From NCBI GenBank assembly GCA_003140785.1, contig PLKY01000383.1:13887-23883 (forward strand): a stretch of DNA of 9,997 nt, written 5' to 3'. Below the pieces are notes generated by a model, which did no database searches, was not told the DNA's origin, and saw only the letters and a list, made by a program, of their open reading frames with translations. A program made the position numbers and the translations under genes. Source of the DNA: Acidobacteriaceae bacterium (lineage in GTDB: Bacteria; Acidobacteriota; Terriglobia; Terriglobales; Acidobacteriaceae). This document shows, in pieces, positions 5,828 to 9,997 of the stretch. The stretch's first letter is position 1. Each line of letters starts with the position of its first letter.

Positions 5828-6619
5828 ATGTTTCACGCTCTCTATACGGCTGCCAGCGGGATGACCGCCCAGCAAATCAATCTGGATAACATCGCGAACA
5901 ACCTGGCTAACTCGAGTACCGCGGGATTCCAGTCGCGCCGCGTCCAGTTTTCCGATCTCCTTTATCAAAGCGATATCATGCCCGGCGCCGCGGCCACGCA
6001 GCAGACCACCGTTGCCTCCGGCCTCCAGGTGGGACTTGGCACCAAGCCCGGAAATACTGAAATCGTCCAGACGCAAGGCGACCTGAGCAGCACGGGGAAC
6101 CCTCTCGACTTCGCGATCCAGGGCAGCGGCTTCTTCCAGGTTCTGATGCCGAACGGCCAGACCGGCTACACGCGGTCGGGTTCATTTCAGCCCGACGCGC
6201 AGGGCAACCTGGTTACGGCAAATGGGAATGCGCTGCAGCCGGCCATCAATATTCCCGCCGCCGCCACCAATATCACGGTTGGCAGCGATGGGACGGTAAG
6301 CGTCACGTTGCCTGGGCAGACATCCTCACAACAAGTGGGCGTGATTCAACTCGCCTCGTTTGCAAACCCAGGCGGCTTGAACAGCGTGGGCAACAATATT
6401 TATCTGCCCACGACGGCATCTGGCGATGCTGTAGTTGGCGCTGCCGGTGGTTCCGAAGGGCTGGGCACCATTCAGCAGGGGATGCTCGAGCAGTCGAATG
6501 TGAACGTGGTGGATGAATTCGTGAATATGATTCTCGCGCAGCGGTCGTATGAGTCGAATTCGCGCGTAGTCAAAGCCGCCGATGAGATGCTTCAGCAGCT
6601 GAACCAGCTTTCGCAGTAG
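5828..6619 (+). CDS. flgG: Flagellar distal rod protein FlgG
   Basis: FlgG builds the distal rod that passes through the P and L rings. The 263-residue length is close to Salmonella FlgG (260). Landmarks are ALYTAASGMTAQQINLDNIA, NNLANSSTAGFQSRR (25-39), then the FlgG-specific segment DLLYQSDIMPGAAATQQTT (43-61), resembling the stretch that distinguishes distal rod from hook protein. It continues SGLQVGLGTKPG, FAIQGSGFFQV, GYTRSGSFQPDAQGNLVTANG, and at the C terminus QQGMLEQSNVNVVDEFVNMI, LAQRSYESNSRVVKAADEML. The start ATG has AAAGGAGA just upstream, and the gene follows flgF by 10 bp. There is no signal peptide, as expected for a type III export substrate. The identification is very secure. 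Confidence 0.96.
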   Translation: MFHALYTAASGMTAQQINLDNIANNLANSSTAGFQSRRVQFSDLLYQSDIMPGAAATQQTTVASGLQVGLGTKPGNTEIVQTQGDLSSTGNPLDFAIQGSGFFQVLMPNGQTGYTRSGSFQPDAQGNLVTANGNALQPAINIPAAATNITVGSDGTVSVTLPGQTSSQQVGVIQLASFANPGGLNSVGNNIYLPTTASGDAVVGAAGGSEGLGTIQQGMLEQSNVNVVDEFVNMILAQRSYESNSRVVKAADEMLQQLNQLSQ

Positions 6620-6631
6620 ATTGAGAACCCG

Positions 6632-7201
6632 ATGAAGCAATTGAAGGCGATCCTCTCGTGCACGTTCCTTGCCGCCGTGGTTTGTCCCGCGGTCGCAGAG
6701 CCAGGACACTATGCCATCAGCACCGAACAGATTGCGGCGACCGTGAGCAGGATGGGCGTGCAGGTTTTGCCTGAACAGGTGACGCTGTTAACGGATGTTG
6801 TCGCAACGAAGGTGTCTCCTGCGCTCAAGGTTCGCTCGATCGAGCGCTGGAGCAACGAGCGCATGATGGCGCGCCTGGAATGCGAAAACCGGGAAGAATG
6901 TCTTCCGTTTTTCGTCGGCCTTCGGATGGGTCGGGGCAGCACAACGGCATCGACTGGAAATCTCGTAGAAGGGTCGCCGCTCTTCAGTTCTGGACCGGCG
7001 GGATCTTCAAAGGCATTTGTGGTGCGCAGTGGATCGCCGGCAACACTGATGCTCGATAGTGACCGCGTCCACATCCGGCTCTCCGTGATCTGCCTCGAAA
7101 ACGGCGCTCCCGGCCAGAGGATTCGTGTGACTGGCAAAGATCGTCGGCTGGTCTTTACAGCACAGGTGATCGACGGGTCGTTGTTGAAAGGAAGACTGTG
7201 A
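6632..7201 (+). CDS. flgA: Flagellar P-ring assembly chaperone FlgA
   Basis: FlgA is a periplasmic chaperone that helps FlgI polymerise into the P ring. The 189-residue protein begins with a Sec signal peptide: MKQLK, a hydrophobic stretch 6-20, and a likely signal peptidase I site after PAVA (residue 22). The N-terminal half is poorly conserved, with a central Cys pair (C84 and C90) that could form a disulfide. The C-terminal 60 residues form the SAF-like domain: VVRSGSPATLMLDSDRVHIR, then LENGAPGQRIRVTGKDRRLV and a hydrophobic end. This is the conserved FlgA signature, with GDRIRV-type residues here reading GQRIRV. The ribosome site is weak, so translation may be coupled to flgG, 12 bp upstream. 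It overlaps flgH by 4 bp (GTGA). Its placement between flgG and flgH-flgI fits the role. Confidence 0.85.
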   Translation: MKQLKAILSCTFLAAVVCPAVAEPGHYAISTEQIAATVSRMGVQVLPEQVTLLTDVVATKVSPALKVRSIERWSNERMMARLECENREECLPFFVGLRMGRGSTTASTGNLVEGSPLFSSGPAGSSKAFVVRSGSPATLMLDSDRVHIRLSVICLENGAPGQRIRVTGKDRRLVFTAQVIDGSLLKGRL

Positions 7202-7920
7202 AGAGGCCGACGATGAGGCGTTTCAGCGCGCAGCTGCTTTGCGCCGCCCTTGCGGGAGGCGCGTTCGCTGTGCCGGCGGCCCATGCGAAGACGAGCAAAA
7301 AAATCACCAATCCAGCCGAGTTGCGGACGGATTACATTGCCCGGCTTCAGGAGCAGCCAATTACCGCGTCGACGCACACGGTAGGCAGTCTCTGGTCACT
7401 TGGGGATACCAGCGATCTCTCTTCGGATTACAAGGCACGCAAATTGAACGATACCGTTGTCATTCTCGTTTCGGTGCAGACCAGCGCGGCGCAGAGCGGC
7501 GATGTCAACAGCGCGCGGGCGTTTGGGACGAGTTCCGCGATTACCGGCCTGGCTGGGGACATCAATACCAAGGGATTGAACCCGCTCTTCAATGCAAATT
7601 CGAATACCACTCTGAAGGGATCGGGCTCGACCGATTCAAGCACTGCCTTCAGCACCAGCATGACGGCGCAAGTAATCGCAGTGCTGCCCAGCGGCAACCT
7701 GGTTGTCGAGGCGCAACGCAAGATCTTTATGAACAATCAGCACGAGGACGTTACCATCCGCGGAGTCGTGCGCCCCAACGATATTGGACCGAGCAACACG
7801 GTGCCTTCGACAGCCCTGAGCAATCTTGAAATTGAAATGAAGGGCAAGGGAATCATCGCCGACAGTACACGTCCTCCTAATCGGATTACGCGAGCGATCT
7901 TGTGGCTTCTTGGATTTTGA
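7198..7920 (+). CDS. flgH: Flagellar L-ring protein FlgH
   Basis: FlgH forms the L ring, the outer-membrane bushing around the rod. Landmarks in the 240-residue protein are GSLWSLGD (63-70), SSDYKARKLNDTVVILVSVQ (75-94), FSTSMTAQVIAVLPSGNLVV (151-170), EAQRKIFMNNQHEDVTIRGV (171-190) and VRPNDIGPSNTVPSTALSNL (191-210), followed by the KGKG segment and a hydrophobic C terminus. The signal sequence runs to a likely signal peptidase I site after AHA (residue 30). The only nearby cysteine (C15, preceded by QLL) does not form a lipobox, unlike the lipoprotein FlgH of Proteobacteria. The GTG start at 7198 overlaps the flgA stop and has AAAGGAAG upstream. ATG 7213, with AAGAGG at 7201-7206, is an equally plausible start that would shorten the signal peptide by five residues. 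Identification is secure; the start is not. Confidence 0.92.
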   Translation: MKRPTMRRFSAQLLCAALAGGAFAVPAAHAKTSKKITNPAELRTDYIARLQEQPITASTHTVGSLWSLGDTSDLSSDYKARKLNDTVVILVSVQTSAAQSGDVNSARAFGTSSAITGLAGDINTKGLNPLFNANSNTTLKGSGSTDSSTAFSTSMTAQVIAVLPSGNLVVEAQRKIFMNNQHEDVTIRGVVRPNDIGPSNTVPSTALSNLEIEMKGKGIIADSTRPPNRITRAILWLLGF

Positions 7921-7934
7921 GGATTTTGACAAAG

Positions 7935-9197
7935 ATGAGAACTCCATTCGCTCTCGCGAAACTTCGGCCAACCCACCTCGTCGCGTGGTTGCTGGTATTG
8001 ATTTTTACGCTTCCACTTCTGGCGGACAATCCGAACCGCCGGGTTTTGATCCGAGATATCACCAGCGTGGAAGGCGTGCGCGATAACATGCTGGTCGGTT
8101 ATGGACTCGTCGTTGGGCTGAACCGAACGGGCGACAGCCAGCAAACCTATTTCACAGTGCAGACGCTGGCCAATGCGATGCAGAAGATGGGGGTGCTGAT
8201 TTCTCCCGCGCAGGTTGAAGTGAAGAACGTGGCCTCTGTCTTCATCACCGCATCTCTGCCGCCTTTTGCGCGCCCTGGCGCCAAGCTCGACGTTACAGTC
8301 TCTTCGGTCGGGGATGCGAAGAGCCTCGTGGGCGGCGTGCTTCTGATGAGTGCCCTGCATGGGCCCGACGGACAAATCTATGCCGAGGCGCAAGGGCCGT
8401 TGATCATGGGCGGCTATAGCGCGGGCAACGGCGCCAACGGAAAGGAAGTGAATTCGACGACAGTCGGATCAATTCCCAACGGGGGGATTGTAGAGCGCGA
8501 CGTCTCCGTCGATCTGCATGACTTCAAGACGGTGTCGCTGCTGCTGCGCAATCCAGACTTCACTACCGCGAAGGACGTTGCAGACGCGATCAACCAGGAG
8601 TTTCATAAACTCGTCGCAACGGCTCTCGACAATTCCCGCGTTGACGTCAGTGTGGCGGATGCAGGCGCAGTCTCGGTGCCGCTGTTGATTTCCCGCGTAC
8701 AGAATCTTGTGCTCAGGATCGACACGCCGGCCAAAATCGTGATCAACGAGCGAACTGGAACCATCGTTCTAGGCGGCGATGTAAAGCTGACGCCGGTCTC
8801 CGTCATTCACGGAAATCTCTCGATCGAAGTTGTTACCTCCTACACCGTCGCACCGATTCCGGGCGCTGGTGGATTTAACGAACAGACCCGTCCAGTTGGC
8901 CCGGGGGGTCAACAATCGGATAACTCCGGGGGCCTGTCGCAGTCTCCCAATTCCGGGGCCGGGGGCCGGGGAATGGACCGGACGGTGAACCCGAACCCGA
9001 CGGAGGCGCTGGTCCCGCAAACCAGCGTGAACGTGACGGACGCTCCTGCGCAGACCATGCGGTTGGATGAAGGCGCCAATGTGGACGAGTTGGTGAACGG
9101 TCTTCACGCCATTGGCGCGACATCGCGCGACGTTGTGGCCATTCTTCAGGCAATCAAGGCACAAGGCGGATTGCAGGCAGATTTGGAGGTGCAGTAA
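7935..9197 (+). CDS. flgI: Flagellar P-ring protein FlgI, with low-complexity insertion
   Basis: FlgI forms the periplasmic P ring around the rod. With ATG 7935 the protein has 420 residues. A signal peptide (hydrophobic 14-30, cleavage likely after PLLA) is followed by IRDITSVEGVRDNMLVGYGL, VVGLNRTGDSQQTYFTVQTL, KNVASVFITASLPPFARPGA, DVTVSSVGDAKSLVGGVLLM, then GTIVLGGDVKL and PVSVIHGNLSIEV, all hallmarks of FlgI. The conserved C terminus is LDEGANVDELVNGLHAIGAT and RDVVAILQAIKAQGGLQADLEV. The usual length is about 365-370. The surplus is mainly a Gly/Pro/Ser/Asn/Gln-rich stretch at about residues 310-355, between the SYTVAPIP strand and the VPQTSVNVTD strand. An in-frame GTG at 7902 lies inside flgH and would give a less typical signal peptide; AGGA at 7920-7923 is rather far from 7935, so the start is moderately sure. 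No cysteines are present, so the P-ring disulfide known from enterics cannot form. Confidence 0.93.
   Translation: MRTPFALAKLRPTHLVAWLLVLIFTLPLLADNPNRRVLIRDITSVEGVRDNMLVGYGLVVGLNRTGDSQQTYFTVQTLANAMQKMGVLISPAQVEVKNVASVFITASLPPFARPGAKLDVTVSSVGDAKSLVGGVLLMSALHGPDGQIYAEAQGPLIMGGYSAGNGANGKEVNSTTVGSIPNGGIVERDVSVDLHDFKTVSLLLRNPDFTTAKDVADAINQEFHKLVATALDNSRVDVSVADAGAVSVPLLISRVQNLVLRIDTPAKIVINERTGTIVLGGDVKLTPVSVIHGNLSIEVVTSYTVAPIPGAGGFNEQTRPVGPGGQQSDNSGGLSQSPNSGAGGRGMDRTVNPNPTEALVPQTSVNVTDAPAQTMRLDEGANVDELVNGLHAIGATSRDVVAILQAIKAQGGLQADLEVQ
8903..8971 (+). repeat. G-run cluster within the FlgI insertion
   Basis: Five runs of four to six G on the coding strand (8903-8908, 8928-8932, 8955-8958, 8961-8965, 8968-8971) lie within 69 bases, the last three separated only by CC. 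They encode the Gly-rich insertion. Such a tract could fold into a G-quadruplex or a GGCC/GGCC hairpin in mRNA, or be prone to replication slippage. It may equally reflect Gly/Pro codon bias only. Confidence 0.5.
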
Positions 9198-9629
9198 ATG
9201 GCGTCCACTAGTCTCACCGGCTCGCTTGTGAGTCAGGCACAGTCGAGCCTTCTCCAAGCCCAGCAGGAACGGATGGTTCAGCAGCTCAAGTCACCCCAGG
9301 CCGTGACCGGCGATGGCAAGATCGAGAAAAGCGCGCAGGAATTCGAATCCATGCTGTTGAGCACCTGGCTGCAGCAGGCTGAGCAGTCCATGGCCACCGT
9401 GCCGGGCGCTGAGGACGATGAAGACGCGGCTGGGCGCGACCAGATGATGAGCCTGGGGGTCCAGTCGCTGGCCAATTCGATGGCGGCGTCGGGCGGCATC
9501 GGGATTGGGAAGATGATTGCGAAGGCGTTGCATAAGGCGGCGGACAAAGCGGCTGTGCCGGCGAGCGGGGCGGCTGGGTCTACCGATGGCTCGGCTGTGC
9601 CGGCGGAGGCCAAGAAAATTGAAAAATAA
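9198..9629 (+). CDS. flgJ: Rod-binding protein FlgJ (N-terminal domain only, no muramidase)
   Basis: This 143-residue protein matches the rod-binding half of FlgJ, the cap that promotes rod polymerisation. The core is KSAQEFESMLLSTWLQQAEQ (44-63) followed by MMSLGVQSLANSMAASGGIG (83-102) and KMIAKAL. These correspond to the family pattern AxxFExxfLxxLLK ... QxLAxxMAxxGGiGla. The C-terminal 30 residues are Ala/Gly/Ser/Lys-rich with no peptidoglycan-hydrolase domain, so another enzyme must open the cell wall for the rod. Such single-domain forms are common outside Beta- and Gammaproteobacteria. The ATG directly follows the flgI stop codon, with GGAGGT at 9185-9190, 7 nt upstream, indicating tight coupling. 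There is no signal peptide, as expected for a type III export substrate. It is the last gene of the sigma-54 operon before the flgM promoter. Confidence 0.85.
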   Translation: MASTSLTGSLVSQAQSSLLQAQQERMVQQLKSPQAVTGDGKIEKSAQEFESMLLSTWLQQAEQSMATVPGAEDDEDAAGRDQMMSLGVQSLANSMAASGGIGIGKMIAKALHKAADKAAVPASGAAGSTDGSAVPAEAKKIEK

Positions 9630-9644
9630 AGCTGAGAATTCCAT

Positions 9645-9672
9645 TAAACTTTGGCGGGCAAGGTGCCGATAG
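9645..9672 (+). promoter_or_regulatory. Putative sigma-28 (FliA) promoter for flgM
   Basis: TAAACTTT at 9645-9652 (7 of 8 to TAAAGTTT), a 12-nt spacer, then GCCGATAG at 9665-9672 (7 of 8 to GCCGATAA). Transcription would start near 9679, ahead of AAGGAG at 9690-9695 and the ATG at 9701. Direct control of flgM by sigma-28 is known in enterics and makes a feedback loop. A GG-N10-GC spacing (GG 9653-9654, GC 9665-9666) resembling sigma-54 overlaps it but lacks the TTGC core. Confidence 0.8.
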
Positions 9673-9700
9673 TGGCGCAGGAGTCAATGAAGGAGTTGCA

Positions 9701-9985
9701 ATGAGAATCGATCTTACGCAGGCTGCAGCGAGCCAGATCGCAACCGAGCCGAACTCGAAGCAGGTAGGCGCTGCGAACACCGCCGTGTCGGGTCTGGCCG
9801 GAGGAGAGGATCGAACGACGCTGACGTCGGACACACAGTCTCTCGCCTCCCTGGTGGGCAACGCCATGAGTGCGCCTGAAATTCGTCAGGACAAGGTAGA
9901 TAGCCTGACACAGGCCGTCAACAGCGGGCAATATCAGCTTGATCCAGGCAAAATCGCTGCGTCGATGCTCGACGAGCACGCCTGA
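9701..9985 (+). CDS. flgM: Anti-sigma-28 factor FlgM
   Basis: This 94-residue protein has the size and layout of FlgM, which binds FliA in the cytoplasm and is secreted through the finished hook-basal body to release late gene expression. The first 55 residues are polar and low-complexity, as in the disordered secreted half of known FlgM. The conserved sigma-binding C terminus reads IRQDKVDSLTQAVNSGQYQL (61-80) then DPGKIAASMLDEH, matching the family pattern VRxxKVxxLrxxIxxGxYxvdxxkiAxxml. The start has AAGGAG at 9690-9695, 5 nt upstream. It has its own putative sigma-28 promoter but may also receive read-through from flgJ, 71 bp upstream, since no terminator is visible between them. Its partner sigma factor is encoded at 568-1365. 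Nothing identifiable follows in the last 12 bases. Confidence 0.92.
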   Translation: MRIDLTQAAASQIATEPNSKQVGAANTAVSGLAGGEDRTTLTSDTQSLASLVGNAMSAPEIRQDKVDSLTQAVNSGQYQLDPGKIAASMLDEHA

Positions 9986-9997
9986 GTTCGAGATTGG

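Overview
The window is a flagellar gene block, coding entirely on the + strand, from a moderately GC-rich bacterium with a double membrane: genes for both the P ring and the L ring are present. The gene complement and a cysteine-motif plus MshEN-like protein inside the cluster suggest an Acidobacteriota (Terriglobia-like) genome. That assignment is inference from general family knowledge, not a database match.

Layout. (1) 1-2311: the 3' end of flhA (export gate), then a FliA-type sigma-28 gene, then a fliM-like switch gene overlapping the sigma gene by 14 bp. (2) 2316-4041: a fliN-type gene with a long CheC/FliY-like N-terminal extension, then an unnamed gene combining an N-terminal four-cysteine motif with a degenerate MshEN (type II secretion ATPase N-terminal) domain. 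(3) 4086-4835: a stand-alone HDOD-domain gene preceded by a near-consensus sigma-28 promoter. (4) 4836-5079: the only sizeable intergenic gap (244 bp), ending in a strong sigma-54 promoter. (5) 5080-9629: a tight flgF-flgG-flgA-flgH-flgI-flgJ operon encoding rod, P ring, L ring and the rod-assembly cap. (6) 9630-9985: a second sigma-28 promoter and flgM, the anti-sigma-28 factor.

Read together, the promoters imply a three-tier hierarchy. fliA is encoded in an export-gate/switch operon (early). The rod and ring operon is read from a sigma-54 promoter (middle). flgM and the HDOD gene are read from sigma-28 promoters (late). The two sigma-28 promoters share the same geometry: a TAAA-start -35 octamer, a 12-nt spacer and GCCGATAR at -10.

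Most of the window is ordinary flagellar biology. The parts that deserve a second look are: the FliM-like protein without an N-terminal CheY-binding motif, next to a FliN whose CheC-like domain has lost its catalytic Asn; the cysteine-motif/MshEN protein and the HDOD protein, both accessory genes of unknown role; an FlgH that appears not to be a lipoprotein; and a Gly/Ser/Pro/Asn-rich insertion in FlgI. I saw no RNA genes, mobile elements, CRISPR arrays or convincing intrinsic terminators.
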